A stretch of DNA of 64,000 nt from Chitinophagaceae bacterium (GTDB lineage Bacteria > Bacteroidota > Bacteroidia > Chitinophagales > UBA10324). The notes beneath the pieces were generated by a model, which made no database searches, had not been told where the DNA came from, and saw only the letters and a list, made by a program, of their open reading frames with translations. Below, piece by piece: positions 37,094-46,715 of this stretch. The DNA is taken from positions 310,001-374,000 of the forward strand of contig JADJAG010000011.1 in the NCBI GenBank assembly GCA_016704325.1, read 5' to 3'. How positions within the stretch are numbered: the first letter of the stretch is position 1; each line of letters begins with the position of its first letter. Both the position numbers and the translations under genes were made by a program.

Positions 37094-38509
37094 TTATTGA
37101 TTATGAGAAAGTACCAGGTAACTCCAGGCCCCAAGCGTGAACCGATCGTTGCCTTTCAGCTCGTAGTGCTGTTGTGAAAAAAGCTCCGTATAGATTCCTG
37201 CATAAAAATCGGAGCGTAATGTAACGGTAACGGGTTTGCTGCTGAAGTTGATGATCGGTAATACTTTGTCGCCGTTCTTTTCACGATAGAAGGAGATCAC
37301 CTGATCCATTTTATCGTTGTACACCCTAACCATCACACCTCCATGCGCACCGTTCCACAGCGCTTCATTAGCATGCTTCAATGAAAACAGTTGCTTATAC
37401 AATGTCGCATTTTTGTGTTCTTTCCATTCAATCAGGTCTTTGTCAAAAAATTTCAATGACCTGTCGAGGCCCGCTTCCTGTCCGCTATACACCAGGGGCA
37501 TGCCACTTACTACGGAAGAAAAAACCATTGCGGCTTCCAGACCATCGCCGAAGTTGGCATATTGATTTCCTTCCCATGAATTTTTATCATGGTTATCCGT
37601 GAAGGTCATCCGGTATCCGTCTTCAGGAAAAGTACTGACATGATGTGCCATATATTCTACCAGTCCATTAATGTTTTTGCCACCTGTTGTGATGCTATGC
37701 AGCTTATCCCACAAGCTCCAGGAGTAGGTCATATCAAAGGCTTTCTTGTGCAGATCTCTCGATTCCCATTCCGCCAGCATAAAAACAGGTTTAATCTGAT
37801 CAAGCTCCATGCGCAGGTTATCCCAGAAATCAACAGGAATGAAACCGGCCACATCGCAGCGGTAGCCATCAATGTTCGTTTCCTTCACCCAATACTTCAT
37901 CACCTCAGTCATGTATTGCCTAAGACCTGCTTGTTCAAAGTCAAAATCAATAATGTCTTCCCAGTCATACCAGGGAGTTGGCTGAAAATTTCCTTCCATG
38001 GTTTTGGTGTACCATTCAGGGTGTTCGGTAACCAGTGTATTGTCCCAGGCGGAATGATTGGCTACCCAGTCAATAATGACATACATTCCCATCGAATGAA
38101 TTCTTTCAACAAGGGCTTTAAAATCTTCCAGTGTTCCGAATTCAGGATTAATAGCGTAATAGTCTTTTACTGAATAATAACTGCCCAGTGTTCCTTTCCT
38201 GTTTTTTTCACCAATCGGATGAACGGGCATCAGCCAGATGATATCAATACCCATTTCTTTTAATCTTGGCAGGTGTGCTTCAAAGGCTTTGAAAGTTCCT
38301 TCAGGTGTATATTGGCGGATGTTGACTTCATAGATCGTTGCATTCCTGCTCCAGAAAGGATGTGTCAGTTCTATATATTTTACCGGTTTATAGGAATTAG
38401 TGGTCGTTTGTGCGGGTTGCAAATTGTCTTGACTGTTATTGGAATTGCTGCATCCGATAATCGCAAGGAGGTAAATGAATGCAGCAGGTCTTAAGAGAGA
38501 AGCTTTCAT
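37094..38509 (-). CDS. GH13 alpha-amylase-family lipoprotein
   Basis: Alpha-glucan hydrolase of family GH13, lipid-anchored (LLAIIGC lipobox, then SNSNNSQD). The conserved GH13 regions are visible: DWVANHSAW (I), GYRCDVAGF with the catalytic Asp (II), MLAEWES with the acid/base Glu (III), and FTDNHDKNSW (IV). About 471 residues from ATG 38509 (MKASLLRP); the frame extends to 38611 without a better signal. It is first in a probable operon with the CBM20-like protein. A periplasmic or outer-membrane maltooligosaccharide role is likely. Confidence 0.93.
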   Translation of the reverse strand: MKASLLRPAAFIYLLAIIGCSNSNNSQDNLQPAQTTTNSYKPVKYIELTHPFWSRNATIYEVNIRQYTPEGTFKAFEAHLPRLKEMGIDIIWLMPVHPIGEKNRKGTLGSYYSVKDYYAINPEFGTLEDFKALVERIHSMGMYVIIDWVANHSAWDNTLVTEHPEWYTKTMEGNFQPTPWYDWEDIIDFDFEQAGLRQYMTEVMKYWVKETNIDGYRCDVAGFIPVDFWDNLRMELDQIKPVFMLAEWESRDLHKKAFDMTYSWSLWDKLHSITTGGKNINGLVEYMAHHVSTFPEDGYRMTFTDNHDKNSWEGNQYANFGDGLEAAMVFSSVVSGMPLVYSGQEAGLDRSLKFFDKDLIEWKEHKNATLYKQLFSLKHANEALWNGAHGGVMVRVYNDKMDQVISFYREKNGDKVLPIINFSSKPVTVTLRSDFYAGIYTELFSQQHYELKGNDRFTLGAWSYLVLSHNQ

Positions 38510-38627
38510 CTTCTTTAATTTTATAAAGACAGAAAAATGTAAGTCAGGATGCTTTTCAAAGTGCACTAACAATGCAACTAATATATACAAGAATTGATAA
38601 AGCTGAATCATGTATGCTGGTGAGGAT

Positions 38628-38907
38628 GTACGACAGTTCGTTCATCTTGGTAAGCAATGGCTGGTGGTTTAAGTGGTTAAATGGCTAAATGGTTAAATTG
38701 CTGCGGCGAAGCCGATCACTTGCTATTCTGTAATCACTACGCTACTTTACTCACTTACTCAATACTCAATACTCAATTGTCGTTGACTGAAGTAGGTTGA
38801 CTTTTTTAACAGATTTTTCAATTTTCTTTTAACTTTTGATTGTTACTATTGCTATTTGTCTTAAGTCTTAAGTCGTAAATCTTAAGTCAATATTCAATTT
38901 GCCGTAC
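38628..38907 (+). repeat. MITE-like intergenic element, family 1, copy 3 (long form)
   Basis: Starts GTACGACAGTTCGTTCATCT as in copy 2 and follows the same internal order to about 38784 (CAATTGTCGTT, a possible original end). It then extends to a second end CAATTTGCCGTAC at 38907 through TTAAGTCTTAAGTCGTAAATC units. It fills much of the 650-bp gap between the amylase and pyruvate-kinase-like genes; I see no gene in the remainder. Confidence 0.7.
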
Positions 38908-39162
38908 ACCCGCTGCTGACTAACCGGAGTTTCCATAGAAGCTTGACTTTCATAATGACTAAGAAGTTATAACCTGAAATGAAATTTACGAGCATCAATT
39001 GATAATTGGATATTGTGTGTGGTAAGTTCAACATCATTTATTGTGGTTCACATTCATTTTAAAAAATGAAGCAACTCCGTTATGTTAAATCAGTGTTATC
39101 AGGATAAAAGTCATTGTTTGTCCAATAGTCATCACGGAGATTTGCCGTCATAAGCGTCGGCA

Positions 39163-40605
39163 ATGTCGGAAAACCTTGAGAAATTGGCTCTTGAGCTTCA
39201 AAAAATTGAAGCTTTTATGTTGAAGGCCGAAAAGGCATTCGGATACCTATTGGAAAAGGTACACCCTTCGCATCATAAAAATGCAATTAACCTGTTGCAC
39301 TACCTCGCTTTGCGAAGCCTTGACATTCGTGAACTGCAGGATGCTTTGCATGCGGAAGGGCTTTCATCCATGGCCAGTTCAGAAAGCCATGTGATGGGAC
39401 AACTTATTGCCATACAGCAACATGTTGGAATCAGCAAACCCGAAACGGAGGAAGAAGTAATGAGCTATGCTGCAAGCAAGCAATCGTTGCATAATAAATC
39501 TGTTGCATTATTTGGCAAAAAGGAAATGGAGGCAGTGCCTTATATCATGATCACTTTTGATACCAGTTTGGCATCTGACTATGACAAGGTAAAGAGTCTG
39601 CTGCAATCAGGAATGAATATCGCCCGGATCAACTGCGCGCATGATGAAGAGAGCACCTGGTTTATGATGATTCAGCAGATTAAGAGAGCATCAAAAGTTA
39701 CCGGGCTGAGTTGCAGGATTTACATGGACCTGGCCGGTCCTAAAATCCGCACCGTCATCCATAAAAGCGGTAAACTGAAAGTGGAGGAAGGCCATAGCAT
39801 ATACCTGACTGATGAATCGCAATTGAATGGCGCAAAGAATACTATTGGTTGCACCATCCCCGCCATCTCCAGCCAGTTAAAAAGCGGTGAAACGGTTTTG
39901 TTTGATGATGGTTTGATAGAGACACGCGTGGAAAAGATTGAGGAAGGACGGGCGAAGTTGCGGGTACTCCGGGTTTCTTCCAAAAAACCTTTTATAAAGA
40001 ATGAAAAAGGAATAAATTTTCCTGATTCCACTTTGCTTACTCCGGCGTTGACGGATTATGATAAACAGTGCCTAAAATTTATTCAGAAGCATGCTGATAT
40101 TGTTGGTTATTCCTTTGTACGGAATACTAAAGATATCATTGAACTTCAGGAAGTACTTGGTAATAGCAAGAAACCTGCACTCGTGATAAAAATCGAAACT
40201 CCTGAAGCGGTCAAGAACCTGCCTGACCTGCTTTTTTGCGCCATGCGCGAAGAGAATACCGGTGTAATGATTGCACGTGGTGATCTTGCTGTGGAGATTG
40301 GCTTTGAAAGAATGAGTGAGATACAGGAAGAGATTCTCTGGATTTGTGAAGCAGCCCATCTGCCGGTGATCTGGGCCACGCAGGTATTGGAGAACCTTAA
40401 CAAATCAGGGCTGGCCACCCGGTCAGAGGTAATAGATGCCGCACATGCTGCTTTGGCAGAGTGTGTGAAGATCAATAAAGGGATACATATTATCCATACT
40501 ATAGAAGCTTTGCGGGATATTTTAGCCAGGAGCGGAGGCCATCATGTTAAGAAACGTTTCACCTTCCGGCCGCTCGCTATTGCTTCGCGGTTTATGGCTA
40601 CCTGA
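39163..40605 (+). CDS. Atypical pyruvate-kinase-like protein lacking the C-terminal domain
   Basis: 480 residues. About 125 N-terminal residues (helical, not in standard pyruvate kinase) precede a PK barrel: MITFDTSLASDY, SGMNIARINCAHDEE, MDLAGPKIRT, FDDGLIETRV, VIKIETPEAVKNL (catalytic Lys region), MIARGDLAVEIGFERMSEIQEEIL and PVIWATQVLENLNKSGLATRSEVIDAA. The usual MLSGETAKG-type loop is replaced (ECVKINKGIHIIHTI), and the allosteric C-terminal domain is absent. Such proteins occur in some bacteria beside normal PK, so catalysis is plausible but not assured. Single gene. Confidence 0.82.
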   Translation: MSENLEKLALELQKIEAFMLKAEKAFGYLLEKVHPSHHKNAINLLHYLALRSLDIRELQDALHAEGLSSMASSESHVMGQLIAIQQHVGISKPETEEEVMSYAASKQSLHNKSVALFGKKEMEAVPYIMITFDTSLASDYDKVKSLLQSGMNIARINCAHDEESTWFMMIQQIKRASKVTGLSCRIYMDLAGPKIRTVIHKSGKLKVEEGHSIYLTDESQLNGAKNTIGCTIPAISSQLKSGETVLFDDGLIETRVEKIEEGRAKLRVLRVSSKKPFIKNEKGINFPDSTLLTPALTDYDKQCLKFIQKHADIVGYSFVRNTKDIIELQEVLGNSKKPALVIKIETPEAVKNLPDLLFCAMREENTGVMIARGDLAVEIGFERMSEIQEEILWICEAAHLPVIWATQVLENLNKSGLATRSEVIDAAHAALAECVKINKGIHIIHTIEALRDILARSGGHHVKKRFTFRPLAIASRFMAT

Positions 40606-40925
40606 AAACAATTTCAGAATCAATTTGAATCACATTGTCTGTTTAAAGATAGTGATGGAGCCTTGTCTGCAATGGGAATGCTCTTCGCATTTTTAACGTA
40701 GTGATGAAGCCGTTTAATGCCACATCCGTTATTGCAAATCGCTGCGCCAACCTTTTTTATATCGATATCAGCAGTGAAACGCTACTATGGTTTCTGAATT
40801 TCAGGAAAGGGCGTTGCGATGCACAGATTACGTGCAGGATTTAGCAGTCGATGGTATGATTGATATCATGGGTTATCACCGGGAATGGTCTTCATTTTGT
40901 AAAACGATTTAAGTGTGATGGAAGA
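40606..40925. other. Intergenic region before the NHL gene
   Basis: 320-bp spacer. No ORF, RNA gene or strong hairpin is recognisable. The frame of the next gene extends into it to TTG 40860. Confidence 0.4.
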
Positions 40926-42464
40926 GTGAAGAAACTTATCATTTTTATTTTAATGGTGGTGTTTACCCTAATTGGAAAGGGTGGAAAGGATTGTCATGCT
41001 CAAACTATTGGCACCATTGCAGGTACCGGAGTCGCCGGTTATAATGGTGATGGCATAGCAGCTACCATTGCTCAATTAAATTATCCGGCAGGCTTAGGGG
41101 TTGACCCTTCCGGCAATTTATATATAGCTGATATGTCAAATGCATGTATCCGTAAAATTAATGTCAGCACCGGACTCATCAGCACGATTGCAGGCATTCC
41201 CGGAAATTCATCAGGATGGTTTACCGGTAATGGCGGTCCTGCAACTTCCGCAAGATTTAGCTGGTATGTTTTAGGGGCTGTAGCACATCCTTCGGGAAAT
41301 ATTTATATAGCAGATGCCGGCAGCAATATCATTTGTATGATTACTATAGGTACCGGTATCATAAATATCATTGCCGGAATAAACGGGTTAGCAGGCTCAT
41401 CGGGTGATGGAGGAGCCGCTACTTCCGCAAAGCTCAATTATCCGGTCGCTATGGCTTTAGATGCTACGGGGAATATTTTATACATAGCCGATTGTTACAA
41501 TCATAAGGTCCGCAAAATCAATATCGCAACCGGAATAATCAGTACTGTAGCCGGAACCGGAAGCGCAGGTTCCACCGGGGACGGAGGACAAGCTATAGCT
41601 GCAAAATTGAATTATCCGGTCGGATTAGCTGTAGATGCTACCGGAAATGTTTACATAGGCGACGGCGTAAATAACAAAGTGAGAAAAGTAACTATTGCAA
41701 CAGGTATAATCACAACGTTTGCCGGAACAGGGATAGCAGGTCTTTCGGGTGATGGTGGCCCAGCAACATCAGCCACATTGAATGCTCCGCAAGGGTTGGC
41801 TGTTGATGGTTCCGGAAGTGTATTTGTTGCAGATATGTTTAATCATCGCATACGAAAGATTGAAAGCGCCACAGGAATCATTACAACGGTTGCAGGTTCA
41901 ACTATTGGCTTTTCAGGTGATGGAGGACCGGCCATGACAGCAAAATTAAATGGTCCGTGGTCTATTGCAATTCAATCGGATTGCAACCTGTTTATAGCAG
42001 ACCAGGTTAATCAACGCATTAGGATGGTCAGCGAACTTCCGGGTTGTTTATTACCGGTTGAACTGATCAGTTTTGAAGTGGAGCGTAAAGAGAATATTAA
42101 CTTATTGAAATGGGTAACCGCCAGTGAATTGAACAGTGAGTCTTTCTTTATTGAGAGGAGCAATGATGGAAAATATTTTGAAGAAATTGGAAGCATAAAG
42201 GCAGCAGGCAGTTCTTCCACGGTTCATGAGTATCTGTTTTTTGATAAGCAACCCGGGAAATACCTCGAGTATTACCGGCTTAAGCAAACGGATACTGACG
42301 GAACTTATGCCTATTCTAAAGTAATCGCAATCGAGGCAGTTGATCAGGCAAGCAGTTGCTTTGTTTATACTGAGGGAGGCAAAGGATTTATTTTGAATTG
42401 CGGAAATTCATTTGCCGGAGAAATTCAGGTAGTAAGTATGGAAGGGAGCATTGTAAAAAAATAA
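40926..42464 (+). CDS. NHL-repeat secreted protein, C-terminus frameshifted
   Basis: Signal peptide (IIFILMVVFTLIGKGG ... CHAQ) followed by five to six NHL-type propeller repeats (IAGTGVAGYNGDG, YPAGLGVDPSGNLYIADM, HKVRKINIATGIISTVAGTG and relatives), then a linker typical of Bacteroidota (CLLPVELISFEVERKENINLLKWVTASELNSE, split in two here: LLPVELISFEVE then LLKWVTASELNSESFFIERS). The frame stops at 42464 in the middle of a T9SS sorting domain; the rest continues in another frame to 42580. The start is uncertain: GTG 40926 precedes the signal peptide, TTG 40860 is further up. Confidence 0.82.
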   Translation: MKKLIIFILMVVFTLIGKGGKDCHAQTIGTIAGTGVAGYNGDGIAATIAQLNYPAGLGVDPSGNLYIADMSNACIRKINVSTGLISTIAGIPGNSSGWFTGNGGPATSARFSWYVLGAVAHPSGNIYIADAGSNIICMITIGTGIINIIAGINGLAGSSGDGGAATSAKLNYPVAMALDATGNILYIADCYNHKVRKINIATGIISTVAGTGSAGSTGDGGQAIAAKLNYPVGLAVDATGNVYIGDGVNNKVRKVTIATGIITTFAGTGIAGLSGDGGPATSATLNAPQGLAVDGSGSVFVADMFNHRIRKIESATGIITTVAGSTIGFSGDGGPAMTAKLNGPWSIAIQSDCNLFIADQVNQRIRMVSELPGCLLPVELISFEVERKENINLLKWVTASELNSESFFIERSNDGKYFEEIGSIKAAGSSSTVHEYLFFDKQPGKYLEYYRLKQTDTDGTYAYSKVIAIEAVDQASSCFVYTEGGKGFILNCGNSFAGEIQVVSMEGSIVKK

Positions 42465-42580
42465 GCACAGCGTTCAACAGTGAAATCAGGATTGATATGG
42501 ATGGTAACGCTTCGGGATTGTACATTCTGCAAATAAATGACGGGAAGAAAACCCAATATCTCAAATTGTTGAATCAATAG
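42455..42580 (+). pseudogene. Frameshifted end of the NHL protein's T9SS sorting domain
   Basis: The +1 frame after an A7 run (42455-42461) encodes ISTAFNSEIRIDMDGNASGLYILQ, then a typical ending INDGKKTQYLKLLNQ. This is exactly the missing C-terminal part of a type A sorting domain. With eight A residues the two frames would join without a gap. Either a sequencing indel, a real mutation, or slippage at the homopolymer. Confidence 0.8.
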
Positions 42581-42719
42581 TGTGTAAAGAGACAAATGCA
42601 ACACTAATGTGTATGCGTGATGTTCCTGTTAATTTAAAGAGTAGTTCATATGCAGAGAAATAACTGCAGAACTTTCAAATTGTTACTTTCTTGCTCACCG
42701 GCAGGCGCTGAATTCGCTG

Positions 42720-43859
42720 TTATCTTTTAAGCCTTCCTGGATTAAATTTCTCAAATGTCTTGCCATTGAATTTATAAGCACCTGCTTCATGTGTTCCCAG
42801 CCACAAAACGTCTTGATGATCCTGATAGATCGAGTAGATTGTAATATTTGTATTTCCTTCTTTGACCGGATATCGGGTTATTTTTTCTCCGTCAAATTGC
42901 CAAACGCCGCTATTATAGGTTGCCATCCATAGTTGACCCTTTTTATCTTCGGCGACGGACATGAAGTACGTAAAATCAGTTTCATTATTGGCTTTCGAAA
43001 GGTCAACTCCTGTTTCTTTCCTGTATTTGATTAAACTATTTCCCTGGCTGATGGAGTCACCCGGAAATACTTCATAACGATACCGTGTATTACAGAACCA
43101 AAATTTTCCTGCTTTATCTTCAATGATAGAGCGAATGCCAAAAGAACCACCACCTTCAATTTCTGTCAGTTCCTTTTCATACATCCAGCTTAACGTTTTT
43201 CCATCATAACGGCAGATACCAAAGTTTGATGTACCGAACCACATATTTCCTGCTCTGTCTTTGTAAATAAAGTAAACCTCATAAGGACTCCATGAATTAC
43301 CCGGGAACTGAGCATAATATGTATCTGCGAGAAAATGTTTGGGAAACACCAGGTGATAAAGTGTCTTACCATCGTACCGATAAGGTCCGTTTTTTCCTGT
43401 CTCGCCTTTAAACCACAGATCATTGGGTTCCAGCTTCCAGTCTTTCTCAGGTGAACTGCTTTTTGAAACCGGAAGCGCGGTAAATTTTTGTCCATCAAAT
43501 TTGCTGATGCCACCGTGCTGTGTAGAAAAGAAAATGTTGCCTGATGTATCTTCTTTAATTTCCCTGATGGTATTATTGCACAACCCATGTTTAGTAGAAA
43601 AATGGATGATATTTTTGCCATCATACCGGTAAACTCCATCTACATCGCTTCCGAACCAGTAGTTACCGTTGGCTGACTGAAAAATAATCAATATGCTTTT
43701 TCCTAATTCGGAAACAGTATCACCTGTGGCTACAATGGAATTTTGGCTGATTAAATCGTTGTTTACGACTTGAGTAGTGTTTTGTCCGTTGCATGCAGAA
43801 AAAATAGTCAGTATGCTGAAAAGTAACAAGATGCACCATGTCATTATTGTAAGTTTCAA
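42720..43859 (-). CDS. Reg_prop (two-component regulator propeller) lipoprotein
   Basis: 379 residues. A lipobox (LTIFSAC) precedes repeated Reg_prop blades (GNYWFGSDVDGVYRYDGK, GNIFFSTQHGGISKFDGQ, GNMWFGTSNFGICRYDGK, GQLWMATYNSGVWQFDGE, DVLWLGTHEAGAYKFNGK). These propellers form the periplasmic sensor part of hybrid two-component systems; here there is no kinase or DNA-binding domain, so it is a free-standing lipoprotein. Single gene. Confidence 0.87.
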   Translation of the reverse strand: MKLTIMTWCILLLFSILTIFSACNGQNTTQVVNNDLISQNSIVATGDTVSELGKSILIIFQSANGNYWFGSDVDGVYRYDGKNIIHFSTKHGLCNNTIREIKEDTSGNIFFSTQHGGISKFDGQKFTALPVSKSSSPEKDWKLEPNDLWFKGETGKNGPYRYDGKTLYHLVFPKHFLADTYYAQFPGNSWSPYEVYFIYKDRAGNMWFGTSNFGICRYDGKTLSWMYEKELTEIEGGGSFGIRSIIEDKAGKFWFCNTRYRYEVFPGDSISQGNSLIKYRKETGVDLSKANNETDFTYFMSVAEDKKGQLWMATYNSGVWQFDGEKITRYPVKEGNTNITIYSIYQDHQDVLWLGTHEAGAYKFNGKTFEKFNPGRLKR

Positions 43860-44282
43860 TTTATATACTTCAATTTGTTTACTTCAATGGTTTGTTTCAA
43901 GGGAAACTTAAAAAATGTGGCTAAGGCGTAGCTTGTTGCGAACGGAACTTTTCGTTATAGCGCGCATGGAACAATCAAAGCGATAGTCCGAAATAAAGCT
44001 AATTAAATTGATGTGAATTTTGCGCAACTACTTGTTGAATTAACGCAAAAGCCATCTTGTTGAAATCTTGATATAATTTAAACTCATGGAAATTCTTTGC
44101 AAGCCAACTACCTCAACCCAATTTTGCTTGATGTGTCAGATTAGTCCAGCTAAAAGAAGCTAGTGTTATTTTGTCAACAGTTGCTGAGCCTCCCGGTTCA
44201 TTGTATGACGTATTGAAACAGTTTCAATTGAAATTTACAATGAAGTATCGGTTGCTTCTTTTACCAACATTGTCATTTCATG
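43860..44282. other. 423-bp intergenic region, no gene seen
   Basis: AT-rich spacer between the Reg_prop lipoprotein gene and the NADP-binding oxidoreductase gene. No long ORF, RNA gene or repeat was recognised. Confidence 0.4.
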
Positions 44283-44936
44283 TTAACTTACTATTTTAAA
44301 GTTGAATGCTCCGTTATTGGTTGCGCCATAAATGCTCAACCATAGTGGTAAGTACATTTCTGTTCCTCTCGCTTTGGTAATGTCCCCAAGGTCAAGAATG
44401 TTTTTATCCAGCCATCCAAAAGATTTCAGTATTTCTTTTACTTTTTCTTTTGCAGCTGTATCGTTACCACTTACAAAAGTACTATGATCTCCACCGTTTA
44501 TCATGGTTGGATTTACCATGAGTCCGCACCACATCGTGTTAAGTGCTTTTACCACTTTCGTTTGAGGAAAAGTTTTTTGAATCTCTTCACCCAGAGAATT
44601 GGTATTGGAAATTGCCAATGATGGCGGCATCCCTTTTGAAAAGTCAAGAGGATTGGCAATGTCAATAATTACTTTCCCATTGAGGTTTTTCTCACCTGCC
44701 AATTTCAATGCTTCAATGGAACCTACACCGGCAGTGCAATTGAAAATTATTTCCCCGTAAGAGGCGGCATCTGCAAAGTTTCCGGCAGTGGCTTTTTCAA
44801 CGTGCCTGTCGACAAAAGCTTTTGCTTTTTCGTTGTCGGCTGTTCTTGAACCCATCATTACGGTGTGTCCCAATGCTATTAGTTTTGAACCGATGGTGTC
44901 TCCAACATTGCCGGTTCCAAGTACTGCTATTTTCAT
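44283..44936 (-). CDS. NADP-binding F420-reductase-like oxidoreductase
   Basis: 217 residues of the NADPH-dependent F420 reductase-like family: a Rossmann nucleotide site MKIAVLGTGNVGDTIGSKLIALGHTVMMGSR (GxGxxG with the R that prefers NADP), DIANPLDFSKGMPPS, and a C-terminal domain AFNFKIVS. Bacteroidota do not normally make F420, so the real substrate is unknown. The AraC regulator 406 nt upstream on the same strand is a plausible controller. Confidence 0.9.
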   Translation of the reverse strand: MKIAVLGTGNVGDTIGSKLIALGHTVMMGSRTADNEKAKAFVDRHVEKATAGNFADAASYGEIIFNCTAGVGSIEALKLAGEKNLNGKVIIDIANPLDFSKGMPPSLAISNTNSLGEEIQKTFPQTKVVKALNTMWCGLMVNPTMINGGDHSTFVSGNDTAAKEKVKEILKSFGWLDKNILDLGDITKARGTEMYLPLWLSIYGATNNGAFNFKIVS

Positions 44937-45165
44937 ACGTTTACTTTTTTAGGTGGTTAGCATTAATGCTACAAAGATGCACTGAACAATTCATTTTGTA
45001 ATGGTCAATAAGTTGGTTGAAATGGTAGATAAATAAAATTGCCTGTTTAAATAAAAGGGCATCATTATCAGAAATCCAACGGAAATTAATTGACTACCAG
45101 TCCCATTTGTGGTACAACATATCCTGTTCCGGAAAATTTCCACCGGTCGTGCCATTTCTTAACTT

Positions 45166-45341
45166 GTAACTACTCAGTAGATGAAGATTTAAGAAATAGA
45201 ACACAGATAACACTGATCAAACGGATTCTTATGAGATGATCATTTGTTAAGGGTGCTTTGAATGATCACTGTTATAATCTGTGGTTATCAGTCAAATCCG
45301 TGTCATCCGTGTGCCATTTTTCTTTTCTGCTGAATAGATAC
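45166..45341 (-). repeat. MITE-like intergenic element, family 2, copy B
   Basis: 176-bp reverse-complement copy of 27463-27643. It begins GTAACTACTCAGTAG and ends TTCTGCTGAATAGATAC. Shared inner segments include AGAACACAGATAACACTGAT and CCGTGTCATCCGTGTGCC. It lies directly downstream of the AraC gene; its right end almost touches the stop codon at 45343. Confidence 0.75.
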
Positions 45342-45342
45342 C

Positions 45343-46248
45343 TTATCTCTTAGTTTTCCTGAATTCAATTGGGGTCTGACCTGTATGCTTTTTATAGAAT
45401 TTTCCAAAGTTGGCCGGGTCTGAGAAGTTTAACTGATAGGCAATTTCGGCAATGTCGAAATCAGTAAACTGAATTAATGATTTAGCCTCAGATAGCAATC
45501 GGTTGTTGATATAACTCAAAGCGTTTTTGCCGGATGCAGATTTAACTGACTGAGACAGGTAATTGGGGGTTACGTGTAGCATAGCCGCATAATCCTCTAT
45601 TGTTCTCTTTTCGATATAGAAGTTGTTTACTAACTGAATGAATTTCTGAAGCAGGATTTGCTGTGCCGTAGTAAAGCCTTCTTCCCATTGCCTGAAGGCA
45701 TTGGTGTACGCTTTCAATTGATACAGCAAGGCAAGAAATTTTATTGCAGCTATTCTGTTTTGATGGTCATTTATATTTTCATAAGCTGAAAACACTTCTT
45801 CAAAATGAGGAGCAAACTCATGAAACTTTACCTCATTAAGTTTAAAGAAGTTTGTGTACAGGATGTTAAAGAAAGGAAACTCCTTTTCTAAGTCGGGTTT
45901 AAAGAATGACAGGCATTCTTTTTTAAAGTAAATCAGATACCCATTTGCAGAATGATCCCTGTAGAAACTATACAGCAGTCCGGGCGACTGAAAGACCAGG
46001 AACGAATTGAGCCTTGTAACATTCGTGTGGTCATATGTTATTTTCGTCTTTCCGGCATTTGATACCAATGCAATAAAGTAAAAGTCCTTTCGGAACGGCG
46101 GTTTATAATTGCTGATCGAACCTTCATTTTCTTTTAACCTGAGACAAAAGAAATTCGGGTTTTTTGTTTCATAGTTAGAAGGGATTGATTTTAAAAAATC
46201 ATTTATTTCTTTGTAGAAAGGGATGTTGGATGTATACTCAGTCATCAT
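45343..46248 (-). CDS. AraC-family transcriptional regulator
   Basis: 301 residues: an N-terminal cupin-like sensing domain (about 30-160) and a C-terminal double helix-turn-helix (about 205-300), with YAAMLHVTPNYLSQSVKSASGKNALSYINNRLLSEAKSLI and DIAEIAYQLNFSDPANFGKFYKKHTGQTPIEFRK, split here as DIAEIAYQLNFSDPANF and YKKHTGQTPIEFRK. It belongs to the group of one-gene AraC regulators that often control a neighbouring oxidoreductase. Start is ATG 46248 or 46245 (MMTEYT). Confidence 0.92.
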   Translation of the reverse strand: MMTEYTSNIPFYKEINDFLKSIPSNYETKNPNFFCLRLKENEGSISNYKPPFRKDFYFIALVSNAGKTKITYDHTNVTRLNSFLVFQSPGLLYSFYRDHSANGYLIYFKKECLSFFKPDLEKEFPFFNILYTNFFKLNEVKFHEFAPHFEEVFSAYENINDHQNRIAAIKFLALLYQLKAYTNAFRQWEEGFTTAQQILLQKFIQLVNNFYIEKRTIEDYAAMLHVTPNYLSQSVKSASGKNALSYINNRLLSEAKSLIQFTDFDIAEIAYQLNFSDPANFGKFYKKHTGQTPIEFRKTKR

Positions 46249-46715
46249 CTGGTTTGCGGTTCATGCTCTATTTACGTTTAGTTTTTATGTTTAAGTGTTG
46301 TGAACAGTTACCTGCCAAAGTTGGAAATTTTTCTACCATTCAGGCAGTAATGCCGATGCTGAAATTAGAAATTAAAATTGATGATTTGTACTGCGACTAT
46401 AGCTAATAGTGTGGTGCCTTTTCCGTTATTTGTAATTCCGTCAAAGTTTTAAGTCTGATTCAAATGGGGTAGCGCCTAATGATTGGGGCTTAGCATTGCC
46501 AGCGATGTATTTAGCCTGCAGGCTTGTGTAACTGATGTGATAGCAGAAGTAAGGATTGATGAATAGTACTTAAACCGGAGTACCTTCTCCTGCCCGAACA
46601 AAAACCTAATAATACCGCATTGATTAAACCACAAGTACGGCCCGCTTCCGTACTTTAGAACTTCCTGTTAAGCGTTTGCCCTTAAATGTCGACAAGTTCT
46701 CCGTTAAGGTAGTAA
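46249..46715. other. 467-bp intergenic region with a terminator-like hairpin
   Basis: An 8-bp perfect stem AAGTACGG/CCGTACTT with a 7-nt loop lies at 46633-46655. It is downstream of the response-regulator gene on the minus strand and may terminate it, though only a short T run follows. No ORF looks genuine. Confidence 0.45.

Noticed and set aside
46185..46406. 73-codon plus-strand ORF opposite the AraC start
   Set aside because: Overlaps the N-terminus of a well-supported gene and has no recognisable features.
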